Shown piece after piece: positions 19,547-28,402 of a DNA stretch of 64,000 nt. Below the pieces are notes generated by a model. The model did not search any database and was not told the origin of the DNA. It worked only from the letters and a program-made list of their open reading frames with translations. The stretch lies in NCBI RefSeq assembly GCF_000974685.2, contig NZ_AP018738.1:372001-436000 (forward strand), read 5' to 3'. How positions within the stretch are numbered: position 1 is the first letter of the stretch; every line of letters begins with the position of its first letter. The position numbers were made by a program, and so were the translations under genes. This DNA comes from Ferriphaselus amnicola. Its GTDB lineage: Bacteria > Pseudomonadota > Gammaproteobacteria > Burkholderiales > Gallionellaceae.

Positions 19547-21337
19547 TTAGTCCGCCGCTACCACACGATTTTTGCCGGTCTGCTTGGCGAGGTACATTGC
19601 CTGATCAGCGCGGGCGATCGTGTCATCCGCTGTTTCGTTCTCGCTGCGTAGTGCCACGCCTGCGCTAAAAGTGATGAGCTGACGCTCATTGTTGTGCATG
19701 AAAAAGCGCTTGGTCAGTTCGCGCTGGAGACGCGAGATGGTGGCGATACCTTCCTCCAAAGCGGTGTCGGGAAGCACGATGATGAACTCTTCACCACCGT
19801 AGCGTCCGACGGAGTCGCTGGGGCGCAGGGCGTCTTTGATGACACTGGCGAGATGAATGAGGGCTTGATCCCCCGCTTGATGACCAAGAGTGTCATTAAG
19901 ACGCTTGAAATTGTCCACGTCGAGTAGTGCGATGATGATGGGTGTAGGGTTGCGATCAGCTCGTTTGTATTCGCGCTCCATGATCTCGTCAAGGCCGCGC
20001 CGGTTGAGCGCCCCAGTGAGTTGGTCTTCCCGCACTAACTCACTCACATGTTCTAGCTCGGTTTCCAACTCATGGATGCGGCGCTCGGCTTCATCCGCTT
20101 GCTTGCGGGTGGCCAGCAGTTCGTCACGCGAACGTAAGGCGCTTTCCTGAATAGTACGTGTGTCCTGCATGATGTCATCAAGGATGTGGCCAAGCTCCGC
20201 CAGATTGTCTGTGCCGCCGATCTTTTGGCTGTAGCTCTCCATTTTTGTGTGGTATTCGCCAGTAGTGTCGGTCAGTTCACCTAAACGGTCGATGAAGCTC
20301 GACATTAGCGTTTTTAACGTGCTCTTGGCGTCAGTTAAGCTTTGTTGCAATAGCCCTTGTTTGATGATGGCATCTCGCAGACTACGTTCAGCATCGGCAA
20401 TGATGTGCTTATCGATGGGGTTGGCGATGATTTCTTGGAACATGCCAATTTGTCCGTGCAGCCATTTATCATCGGCAACCAACTCGCTGACGTTTTCTAC
20501 TAGCATCCGCAACAAGCGGATCAAACCTTCTTGCACCTTGATTTTGTCGCCGCCATGTAGCTCCATGTGCAGCCAAAAGTGGCGCAATTTTTCTGCTAAT
20601 TGATTAATCTGATCGTGACTGTGGGCGGTACGGACTTGCCCGATCAATGCCGTGACTTCCCCCGATAGTTCTGGATGTAATTGCAATGTACTTTCCAGCG
20701 TCTGTGCCAACAGTTCGCCCAGTTGACCAAGTAATGCGTGGTCGGCCAGATTGGGCATGGTCGCTCCGGGAGATGCTGTGTCTATGACTGCGGGGGCAGC
20801 GCTGAGTTGGGGCGCGGTAATCTCTGTTTCATTGCTTACCTTGGCGTCGAGTGTTTCGGTTTGGCCGCTAGACCATGATCTGATCAATCCTTGTAGCTTT
20901 TCTGATAGTACGGCGGGGTCGGAGCTGAATCGTCCTAGGACGGTTTCTAGACCTTCCCTCTTGCGCGCAATGGTGAGGCCCTTGTGCGTAGTTTCCAACT
21001 GTCGTAACAGATCACGGATGAGATCAGACCATGCGAGAGGTGCAGCCTTAGTCTGCTCAGCAGGAGGGAACAAAAAATGCTGTAGCTCATTTTGACAGCG
21101 CGCCCAATCTCGGCTGGAAATGGCTTGTTTGAGGGACTTTCCGATGGCGCTGGTCTTAGGGGACTCTTTGACTAACCGCTGTGCAACTCCGACCAAAATC
21201 GTTTCTGCTCCGCTCGCCTCGACTGGCTCGCCGCTAATTTCTTGGTACACCGCAGTGTAGTTATTGGGCGTCGCTGCAAGTTTGCGTGAAGCGAGTAACT
21301 TGAGGGTTTCGCGGGCGATCTCTGCGGGATTGTTCAT
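19547..21337 (-). CDS. Cytoplasmic GGDEF diguanylate cyclase with helical N-terminal region
   Basis: The C-terminal GGDEF domain (about residues 430-596) has the active-site motif GGEEF and, five residues before it, RPSD, an inhibitory-site RxxD. It should therefore make c-di-GMP and be product-inhibited. No membrane segment or signal peptide is visible. The 420-residue N-terminal part is helical and Leu/Gln-rich, with a coiled-coil stretch (RKQADEAERRIHELETELEH) leading into the cyclase. I did not recognise a named sensor domain in it. Its position next to flagellins and within reach of the PilZ brake gene suggests control of motility. Confidence 0.88.
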   Translation of the reverse strand: MNNPAEIARETLKLLASRKLAATPNNYTAVYQEISGEPVEASGAETILVGVAQRLVKESPKTSAIGKSLKQAISSRDWARCQNELQHFLFPPAEQTKAAPLAWSDLIRDLLRQLETTHKGLTIARKREGLETVLGRFSSDPAVLSEKLQGLIRSWSSGQTETLDAKVSNETEITAPQLSAAPAVIDTASPGATMPNLADHALLGQLGELLAQTLESTLQLHPELSGEVTALIGQVRTAHSHDQINQLAEKLRHFWLHMELHGGDKIKVQEGLIRLLRMLVENVSELVADDKWLHGQIGMFQEIIANPIDKHIIADAERSLRDAIIKQGLLQQSLTDAKSTLKTLMSSFIDRLGELTDTTGEYHTKMESYSQKIGGTDNLAELGHILDDIMQDTRTIQESALRSRDELLATRKQADEAERRIHELETELEHVSELVREDQLTGALNRRGLDEIMEREYKRADRNPTPIIIALLDVDNFKRLNDTLGHQAGDQALIHLASVIKDALRPSDSVGRYGGEEFIIVLPDTALEEGIATISRLQRELTKRFFMHNNERQLITFSAGVALRSENETADDTIARADQAMYLAKQTGKNRVVAAD

Positions 21338-21421
21338 TTTCTTCGATGAGCGACTATCAATGGTCGAATTTTCAATGGATTCTCAGGTTGAGTATCTGAC
21401 GAATAGCTGGAGAATACTAGC

Positions 21422-23728
21422 CTATTTTTCAGGCGCTTTCTGCGTTTGCTGCGAGCACCAGTGGCTCCAAAGTTGTCGATAGGTCGATTCGATTTCTTGC
21501 GTGTAGGCCGCTGGATTGCCTACTGAGCTTTGGTGCCATCGATCACGTAGGCTTTGGCGTATGCGTGAAAGCGCTTCTAAGTCATGAAAATACTTGATTG
21601 CGATCGAGACATATTGATCTGGGCTTGTGGCCACCCAGTCGGAAAGTCCGACCGCTCCCATTATTCCGGCGCCGCAGCGCGAAACTGTACGCGAGCCGGA
21701 GAGCGTGATGACTGGCACGCCCATCAGTGTCGCCAATACTGTGGTTGTGCCGCCATTGTAAGGAAACGGGTCCAGCGCGACATCGATCGATTGGTGCAAT
21801 GCTAGGAAGTCGTAAGTGGTGACTCGGGGTTTCAAGATCAGGCGACTGGCATCGATGCCGTACGAGGCAAATGTATTGATTAGCCTGTGTTGCACAGCTT
21901 CCTCTTCGGAATTGCCAAACATGATGCGTGATCCAGGCGTACGTTTGAGTATTTCTGCCCATAGTGCAATGTTCTCGTCCGAGATTTTGGAGTGCGCATT
22001 GAGGCAGGAAAAGGTAAATGCTTGGCCTGAAAGCGCGGGCAAGGGAGTGACTTCCGGTGGCTGAAAGTGCAGGCCAAAAGTATATGAAGCCGATAGACGA
22101 ATGAGTTGCTCCGAGTGGAACTGATCGGTCATGCCGGGTGGGTCGAGATACTGATCGGTGAAGCGATAGTCCATGCTACTGAGGCCGGTCGTGCCCGCGT
22201 AGCCTAACCATGTAATTTGAATCGGTGCGGGTTTCCGAGCAAAGACCAATAGCCGATTAAGTGCAGTGTGTCCTGAAAGGTCAATAAGAATGTCGATCTC
22301 GTCACGTTGGATCTGGGCAAAAAGCTCGTCATCACTGAGTTGCAGGCAGGGTCTCCAGTGGTCAGCATAGCTCTTAAGCTCTTGGGAAACTGCATCCTGC
22401 CGTGTATGGTTGTAGTAGCAATACACGGTGAAGTCGTGTCGATCATGATGGGCCAAGATGGGGCGAATGAACATGGCGACCGAGTGATCGCAAAAGTCGG
22501 CGGAGACGTAGCCTATCTTTAATTTTCGATCTGAGGACGTGGAGTTGCTCTGCTTTTTCCAGAGCTTTTTGAGTGGCTGCTCAAATGTTCTGGCGAACTC
22601 TAAGTGGGCATTGAACAGAGCCTGATCGTCGATTTTCCGGCTGCGAAGTAGGAAGAACAGCAGATCGCTTTGGATCGTTGCATTGTTTGGAGCCAGCTTG
22701 GTCGCAATTTGGTAGTGGGCGATGGCCTCTTCTTCGTGGCCCGTTGCGTAGTTGGTCAATCCTAATGCTAGATGGCCGGAGAGCAATTCTGAGTTGAGTG
22801 TTAACGCCTCTTTTGCATAGGACAGCGCCTCTGAGAATCGCCCTAATTTGGCGTATAACAAGCCAATCTCACCGAGGATCGTGGCCGTATGGGGAATGGG
22901 AAGCGCGGCGGCTAGTTTCATGTGCTCGATGGTTCGCTCGGGCATGCCTTTCTTGTCGTAGATCAACGCTAGGTTAAGGTGATAGATCGGCTGATTCGAA
23001 GCCAGAGAAATGGCATGGCTTATCAGATCGATAGCATTGCTGGGGTCGCCCATCTTGTCCGACAGTAATCCCAGATGGAAAATGCAATCGGCGTGTTGCG
23101 GTACAAGTTCGACCACTTTAAGTAGGGTGATGATCGCTTCACTGAACTGATCTTGAGAGAATAATAAAACTCCTAGGTTGTATAGTGCATTGGCATGATT
23201 CGGGGTCAACGCGATGGCACGTCGGTAAGATGAGATGGCCGAGTCGAACTCCCCTGCGTGCTGGAGCGCCATACCTAGATTGCTGTGTGCGTTAGCGTAT
23301 TCCGGGTTGCGATGGATCGCCTTGCGTAGCACTGGGATCGCCTCCTTGAATCGCCCAGTTTCGTTATAGGCTGCGCCTAAGTTGCTTAAGAAGGAGGCAT
23401 TTTCTGGGTCGAGCGTCAGCGACCGAACTAACAAAGCAATCCCGCTATCAGTTTTGCCTTGTTGGTAGTCAATCAGTCCAAGATAGTGAATCGCATCGGC
23501 ATGAGTTTTCTTAACCTCAAGAATCTTACGGAACTCCGTAGCGGCTTGATCTAGCTGTCCTCGCTCAAAGGAGCGAACGGCGAGTTGAAACAGCGTAATG
23601 AGGTCGGTGTTGTTCGCGGGTTGGAGTGTCTGCTTGGAAATACAACAATGCTTGAATTTCTTACCGCTACCACAAGGGCAGGGATCGTTGCGTTGAGTGG
23701 TCGGTGTGGATGGGAGTGCGGGCATCAT
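21422..23728 (-). CDS. SPINDLY/OGT-type TPR glycosyltransferase (GT41) with SEC-C zinc motif
   Basis: The protein (768 aa) has three parts. Residues about 12-30 are a SEC-C motif (NDPCPCGSGKKFKHCC). Residues about 45-370 form a series of tetratricopeptide repeats. Residues about 395-750 are a GT41 domain with KIGYVSADFCDHSVAMF, SGHTALNRLLVF and DPFPYNGGTTT, hallmarks of O-GlcNAc-transferase relatives. Such enzymes sugar-modify Ser or Thr of proteins bound by the TPRs. Its position next to two small flagellins makes these candidate targets; this is inference. ATG 23728 is used because AAGGA lies six bases upstream; a TTG one codon earlier is less likely. Confidence 0.85.
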   Translation of the reverse strand: MMPALPSTPTTQRNDPCPCGSGKKFKHCCISKQTLQPANNTDLITLFQLAVRSFERGQLDQAATEFRKILEVKKTHADAIHYLGLIDYQQGKTDSGIALLVRSLTLDPENASFLSNLGAAYNETGRFKEAIPVLRKAIHRNPEYANAHSNLGMALQHAGEFDSAISSYRRAIALTPNHANALYNLGVLLFSQDQFSEAIITLLKVVELVPQHADCIFHLGLLSDKMGDPSNAIDLISHAISLASNQPIYHLNLALIYDKKGMPERTIEHMKLAAALPIPHTATILGEIGLLYAKLGRFSEALSYAKEALTLNSELLSGHLALGLTNYATGHEEEAIAHYQIATKLAPNNATIQSDLLFFLLRSRKIDDQALFNAHLEFARTFEQPLKKLWKKQSNSTSSDRKLKIGYVSADFCDHSVAMFIRPILAHHDRHDFTVYCYYNHTRQDAVSQELKSYADHWRPCLQLSDDELFAQIQRDEIDILIDLSGHTALNRLLVFARKPAPIQITWLGYAGTTGLSSMDYRFTDQYLDPPGMTDQFHSEQLIRLSASYTFGLHFQPPEVTPLPALSGQAFTFSCLNAHSKISDENIALWAEILKRTPGSRIMFGNSEEEAVQHRLINTFASYGIDASRLILKPRVTTYDFLALHQSIDVALDPFPYNGGTTTVLATLMGVPVITLSGSRTVSRCGAGIMGAVGLSDWVATSPDQYVSIAIKYFHDLEALSRIRQSLRDRWHQSSVGNPAAYTQEIESTYRQLWSHWCSQQTQKAPEK

Positions 23729-23874
23729 CAATTTCCTTCAGAAGGCAGATGGACTTCCCTTATGGGAGAACGCCGAGCATCTGCATGTCACGACGGAGCT
23801 CGTCGCTTCAGAGGGCACCAATTATGGCCAATCGCAACTGGGAACAAGTTGTGAATAGCGCGGCTTTCTCGCTG

Positions 23875-24516
23875 TTATTCGAGCAGGTGGTTGCTGATGG
23901 CGTAATGGATGGCCTCGGCGTTGTTGCGCAGATTCATCTTCTCCAGAAGACGAGCGCGATAAACACTGACTGTCTTGACGCTGAGCGACATGGCTTCGCC
24001 GATCTCGGTGAGCGTCTTGCCTGAGGCCATCAAGCACAACGTCTGGTATTCGCGGTTGGAAAGTTTTTGGTGCAGCAACTCTTGGTAGCCTTGGGTCAAA
24101 CCTTCGGCGAGTTGCTCCGCAAGTTCACTGCTGATGTATTTCTTGCCGCTGGCGACTTGGCGGATGGCTGTAACCAGTTGCGCTGGCGCGCTTTGTTTAT
24201 TCAGATATCCCGCCGCGCCGGTCTTGATCGAGCGCAGCGCGTACTGGTCTTCCGCATGCATGCTCAGCATCAGTACAGGTAAGTTGGGATGGATCTGCTT
24301 GATCTGCTTGAGCACATCGATACCGTGCTTGTCCGGCATGCTGATGTCCAGCAACACCATGTCGAACTCTTCGCTCTGAACTTGCTGGATGGCTTCCATG
24401 CCACTGCCGGCCTCGCCCGTGACGCGCAGGTCGGGCGTGTCATCTAGGATTTGTTTCAGCCCCTTGCGTAGGATGGCGTGGTCGTCAACGACGAGAATCT
24501 TCACGGTATTCAGCAT
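23875..24516 (-). CDS. NarL/FixJ family response regulator
   Basis: The 213-residue regulator has an N-terminal receiver domain with acidic pair DD at 11-12, phosphoacceptor Asp57 (VLLDISMPDKHG) and the Lys near 107. A C-terminal LuxR-type helix-turn-helix follows (LSNREYQTLCLMASGKTLTEI and SVKTVSVYRARLLEKM). It is close in style to UvrY/GacA regulators. Its start is eight bases after the stop of the sensor kinase, so the two form a pair. Targets cannot be read from the sequence. Confidence 0.93.
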   Translation of the reverse strand: MLNTVKILVVDDHAILRKGLKQILDDTPDLRVTGEAGSGMEAIQQVQSEEFDMVLLDISMPDKHGIDVLKQIKQIHPNLPVLMLSMHAEDQYALRSIKTGAAGYLNKQSAPAQLVTAIRQVASGKKYISSELAEQLAEGLTQGYQELLHQKLSNREYQTLCLMASGKTLTEIGEAMSLSVKTVSVYRARLLEKMNLRNNAEAIHYAISNHLLE

Positions 24517-24524
24517 GATGGTCC

Positions 24525-26048
24525 TTAGAACAAAGTTTGTTGCGGCATTACAAGCGAACTCAAATCGCGCGGCTCCGGATTATGCGGGATACAGACTGCA
24601 ATAGTAGTACCTTTTCCTGGTGCGCTGTCGATACGCAGATCGCCGCCAAAGTGCGACACTCGTTCTTGGATACCACGCAGTCCAAAAGAGCGCGGCTTTT
24701 GTCTATCGCGCTGGGCGATACCACAACCATTGTCGCTCACCATCAAATCGATACATTCGTTACCGTTGATGAGTTTGACCTTGACTTCGTTGGCGCGACG
24801 AGCGTGTTTGATGATGTTGTTGAGTGCTTCCTGCAAGATGCGGAACAGCGCGATCGACACCTCGGGCGAGAGGCTGATGGCATCGTCCAGTTGCTCCAGT
24901 TTGCAGGGAATACCCGTGCGGCGCTCGAATTCGCCAGCCTCCATTTCGATGGCGGCGACGATGCCGAAATTATCCAACACGCTGGGGCGTAAGGTACGAG
25001 AGATGTCGCGGGCGGCGGCGATGCACTTATCGGTGGTGCTTGCGATGTCTTGTGCTTTTTCGGCTAACTTGTGACCTTCGCCGCTTAATCGTCCGCCTAA
25101 CCAAGCGATGTCGAGCTTGATGGCGGTGAGCAAACTGCCCAGATTGTCGTGTACTTCGCGGGCAATGTTGAGCCGTTCCTCTTCACGCACATCTTGCACG
25201 TGCATGGAAAGCGCTCGTAGCTGTTCGCGCGAGCGGTTGATCTCGATCTCGGCCAGCTTACTTTGGGTGATGTTGAACATGATGCCTTCCCACAGCACAT
25301 TACCGGTTTCGAGCTGGCGAGGAGTGCAGCGCAGGTTGACCCATTTCACTTCATTGCCGGGTGGCAGCTGGATGCGTCCTTCCCAGTTCCAGAAACTCAT
25401 TTGCTGTAGCGATTGCTGCATGGACTCGAAATAGCTGGCGCGATCATCGCTGTGCAACATTTGGTGAAACAGATTACCGTCCTGCTCCAAAGCTTCATGG
25501 TTGATGCCGAGCAGAGCGTGGCAACCTTCGCTGACATAGGGGAAGTGCAGCTTGCCGTCATCGGTCTGCAAGATCTGATAGGTCAGTCCGGGCAAGTTGG
25601 CGATGAAAGCATGCAGTCGGATCTGATTTTCTTGCAGGGCAATCTGTGCTTCTCGGTGCTCGCGGCGGATACGCGCCTCACGTAGATTATGTTCTATCGA
25701 TGGTGCCAGTCGATTCAAGCTGCCCTTAAGGATGTAGTCATCTGCGCCCGAATGCATGGCGTGGATGATGGTCTTTTCGCGTAGATCATGGGAGAGGAAC
25801 AAAAAGGGCAGGTCGATACCCGAGTCATGTAGCACGTGCAACGCCTCAAGGCCGCCGAAGCCGGGCGGATCATAGCTGCACAGGATTAAGTCCAAGGGGT
25901 GTTCGGCCAGTGCGCGTTTCATCCCTTCGGCGGAATCAACCCGCAGATGCTCGACCAGATAGCCGCTCAGCGCGAGTTTGCTCAAGGTCTTTTGGGCATC
26001 GGTCGGAGCACTTTCAACCAACAATACCCGTAGTTTTTCTGTCGTCAT
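24525..26048 (-). CDS. Cytoplasmic sensor histidine kinase (HisKA_3) with degenerate receiver and PAS domains
   Basis: The 507-residue kinase opens with a receiver-like domain (about residues 5-120), then a PAS domain (about 135-255). A HisKA_3 dimerisation domain follows with the phospho-acceptor His300 in REVHDNLGS, and a HATPase_c domain with DNGCGI and FGLRGIQERV. In the receiver, the acidic pair is ES instead of DD and the phospho-acceptor Asp is replaced by Ser (ILCSYDPPGF), so it is unlikely to be phosphorylated normally. No membrane segment is present. A longer frame to 26144 exists, but the domain begins at MTTEKLRVLLV. Confidence 0.9.
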   Translation of the reverse strand: MTTEKLRVLLVESAPTDAQKTLSKLALSGYLVEHLRVDSAEGMKRALAEHPLDLILCSYDPPGFGGLEALHVLHDSGIDLPFLFLSHDLREKTIIHAMHSGADDYILKGSLNRLAPSIEHNLREARIRREHREAQIALQENQIRLHAFIANLPGLTYQILQTDDGKLHFPYVSEGCHALLGINHEALEQDGNLFHQMLHSDDRASYFESMQQSLQQMSFWNWEGRIQLPPGNEVKWVNLRCTPRQLETGNVLWEGIMFNITQSKLAEIEINRSREQLRALSMHVQDVREEERLNIAREVHDNLGSLLTAIKLDIAWLGGRLSGEGHKLAEKAQDIASTTDKCIAAARDISRTLRPSVLDNFGIVAAIEMEAGEFERRTGIPCKLEQLDDAISLSPEVSIALFRILQEALNNIIKHARRANEVKVKLINGNECIDLMVSDNGCGIAQRDRQKPRSFGLRGIQERVSHFGGDLRIDSAPGKGTTIAVCIPHNPEPRDLSSLVMPQQTLF

Positions 26049-26243
26049 GGCAAGGGACGGTCCTGAATGGGAGTACAGCATTTGACGGACAGGCAGATTA
26101 CTATAAGGCTGGCTAATGGGGCAACCTGCCAGCGGGTGGAGCAAGGTTCGATGAGCTTAGCGTCCAACTTAAATCAGGCCGCTCACAGGGGATGTGTGGC
26201 TGACTTTTTGTGATGCGGGTGAGGGGGGCAGAGAATTCGACGA

Positions 26244-26987
26244 TCAGTCGCCTTGCTCGCACAGCAAAAAGATACTGGAGCAGAGATCGGGATACCGCTG
26301 CCCAAGCTGGTAACAGCCCTCTAGATACTCTGGGGAGATGATGTCGGTTTGAAGTAGCCGATCCCATTGGAAGTTGGCTAAGGCTTTAAAGAAGATGCCG
26401 GAGCGATGGACGACGCGCAATCCCGCCGCGACCGCATCTCGTTCTAACGTGTCTAGCGTATAAGTACAGCGATGCCCATGTTCGGCTTCGGCTGGTGTGA
26501 CTGCCGTGTTGTGCGAGATCAAGCCCATCTTCACCGCGATCTGGCGCGAAGGCGCATTGGCGTTTGGGCAGACCAAAAAGAATCTCCCGCCATCGGCCAG
26601 CCACTCGTCGTTGATACGGCGCAGCACGCGCACTGGGTTATCGAGGTGCTCCAACACATGAGTCAGCACGATGTTGTCGTAACGCTTGGGCAGGGGCGCG
26701 GTCTCGAACTGCGAATGGATGTAACTGACCTGAGTACCCAGCTTTTGTTTAGCTTCCGCGATGGCCTCTCCGGAAGCCTCGACGCAGGTGATATCATCAA
26801 AATGGGTGAGAAAGCGGCGAGTGAAATCGCCCTTGAAACTCCCCAATTCCAACAAACTGCCCACCCTGAAGAACGGTTCAAACGAGCGCATCATGTACGG
26901 GTGCATCACGTCGAAATCAAAACCGTAGGCATACTGATGATCACGGGTATCGCGGATCTCGATGTTGTAATCACGTTGCTGGCTCAT
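26244..26987 (-). CDS. Class I SAM-dependent methyltransferase
   Basis: The 247-residue protein has SAM motif I as LLELGSFKGDF, an acidic residue after the second strand (CVEAS) and the motif IV/V region LTHVLEHLDNP, a Methyltransf_11/23-type core. The C-terminal third is not recognised. It begins directly at the GNAT gene's stop (no gap) as the last gene of the twelve-gene operon. I infer methylation of a sugar or glycan intermediate, possibly as a chain-capping step; the acceptor is unknown. Confidence 0.85.
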   Translation of the reverse strand: MSQQRDYNIEIRDTRDHQYAYGFDFDVMHPYMMRSFEPFFRVGSLLELGSFKGDFTRRFLTHFDDITCVEASGEAIAEAKQKLGTQVSYIHSQFETAPLPKRYDNIVLTHVLEHLDNPVRVLRRINDEWLADGGRFFLVCPNANAPSRQIAVKMGLISHNTAVTPAEAEHGHRCTYTLDTLERDAVAAGLRVVHRSGIFFKALANFQWDRLLQTDIISPEYLEGCYQLGQRYPDLCSSIFLLCEQGD

Positions 26988-27446
26988 CTATCCATCCTTT
27001 CGTAAATCCAGTGTCATGGTCGTCGGATGGCGGCTCGCGTGGCTTCGCATGAATCCGCTCTTTTCGTATAGCGACAACGCAGCAAGATTATCACCATCCA
27101 CTTCTAGTTCGATACGCGCGAAGTCCTGCGTTCGCACATGAGCGATGCAATCACGTAACACGTGTGCCGCGACTCCTTGGCCTTGCCAACTCGGCAGTGT
27201 GCTGACACTGGTAATGAACGCTGTGCGCTTATCTGACGCATTGCAATACACCGCCACCAAGCCAACTAACACCTCGCCGCTCCAGGCCTCGAAGCGCTGT
27301 CCGTGGGTGACGATCTTATGTGCATAGTCGTCGATGTCCACTCGCCCGCTTAGCGGTGGCACAAAGACCGTATCACACTCACGAAAGTGAGCGGCAATTT
27401 GTGCCGCACCAGCCTCATTCGACGCGAATCGAAGACGCTGGCTCAT
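26988..27446 (-). CDS. GNAT family N-acetyltransferase
   Basis: The 152-residue single-domain GNAT protein has the acetyl-CoA-binding strand and loop at ITSVSTLPSWQGQGVAAHVL (the QGQGVA loop) and a typical C-terminal end NLAALSLYEKSGFMR. It overlaps the preceding beta-propeller gene by 4 bp (ATGA). In a locus with a sugar aminotransferase it could acetylate an amino sugar, as in other nucleotide-sugar pathways. That assignment is contextual. Confidence 0.85.
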   Translation of the reverse strand: MSQRLRFASNEAGAAQIAAHFRECDTVFVPPLSGRVDIDDYAHKIVTHGQRFEAWSGEVLVGLVAVYCNASDKRTAFITSVSTLPSWQGQGVAAHVLRDCIAHVRTQDFARIELEVDGDNLAALSLYEKSGFMRSHASRHPTTMTLDLRKDG

Positions 27447-28399
27447 ATTTCTAACTCGGCCAAACCAAAGCCATAGCGGCCGAACTGGTTGCCGTTATAG
27501 AGCAGATAGATGCGACCATCGCACTCGAATACATGCGGGTAACATTGCATGTCGCTATCCCACTCGCCCAGCTTACCTTCCAGCAGTGGATCATCGTCAT
27601 CGCGTGTCCAGTTCGTCAAGTCGTCCGACCAAGCGTGGCCGATGCGATAGCCGCGCCCCTTCCCCAGACGAAAATCGAACGACTCTCGATAACAAAAGAA
27701 CATGTGATGACGACCGGAGATGCCGATCACCGTAGGCAGCGCCTGACTCTCGTCTGGGCCCAACTTGTCCGAGATGATGCGGCGAGCCTCCTCCTTCACC
27801 CAGGTGATGCCATCTTTCGAAGTCGCGTGGCCGATCTTATAGGTGCGATCAGGTGCGGCGTCAGGCGCGTATTTATGCCAACCGGTGCCGAAGATGTACC
27901 ACATGTGGAACACGCTATTGATGACCTTGACGAAGCCATCGCCGACCAAGCAAGGTTCTTGCATTGAAGCCGCCAGCACGGGGCCATCGCCGATCCGTTG
28001 GAAAGTCAGTCCATCGTCATGGCTGATGGCTAGGCCGATGGCCGTATCCACCGACACCGATACTCGGCGATTCCAGCCACAGGTATAGCCGTACACCGAA
28101 TCGCCGTGGCGCAGCACGCTCATCGGGAAAATGCCATGCTCGTCGAAACATCCCAAGCCACCGAGCGGGATCACCGTTTGATCGGAGACGCGGATCACCT
28201 CGCGCAGGTTCTTCCGCATATCGACGAAAGCGATATGGCTTAGGAACTTGCCATTCGTATCGACCGCCCGCGTGGAAAAGTAGATGCGCACGAAGTCGTC
28301 GAACACCAACGCTTGGGGCGATTGAGCGAACTGCACGCAACCGTTCGGCAGCGTGTGCTGAGTCGGGTCGAATATCTTGCCGAGCTTTTGCCACTTCAT
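27443..28399 (-). CDS. Five-bladed beta-propeller glycosidase-like protein (copy 1)
   Basis: The 318-residue protein lacks a signal peptide and looks like the GH43/GH32/GH130 five-bladed propeller superfamily: repeated motifs LVFDDFVRIYFSTR, AISHDDGLTFQRIG, ATSKDGITWVKE, MFFCYRESF and PHVFECDGRIYLLY. It is a tandem paralogue of the next gene upstream. Cytoplasmic members in glycan loci may be hydrolases, phosphorylases or binding proteins. I cannot tell which, and no catalytic triad was assigned with confidence. It starts three bases after the paralogue's stop. Confidence 0.75.
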   Translation of the reverse strand: MKWQKLGKIFDPTQHTLPNGCVQFAQSPQALVFDDFVRIYFSTRAVDTNGKFLSHIAFVDMRKNLREVIRVSDQTVIPLGGLGCFDEHGIFPMSVLRHGDSVYGYTCGWNRRVSVSVDTAIGLAISHDDGLTFQRIGDGPVLAASMQEPCLVGDGFVKVINSVFHMWYIFGTGWHKYAPDAAPDRTYKIGHATSKDGITWVKEEARRIISDKLGPDESQALPTVIGISGRHHMFFCYRESFDFRLGKGRGYRIGHAWSDDLTNWTRDDDDPLLEGKLGEWDSDMQCYPHVFECDGRIYLLYNGNQFGRYGFGLAELEI

Positions 28400-28402
28400 C
28401 GC

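Noticed and set aside
12281-21337. Sigma54 (RpoN) promoters in the flagellar region
   Set aside because: I looked for TGGCAC-N5-TTGC patterns near gene starts and found none convincing; only the sigma28 sites stand out.
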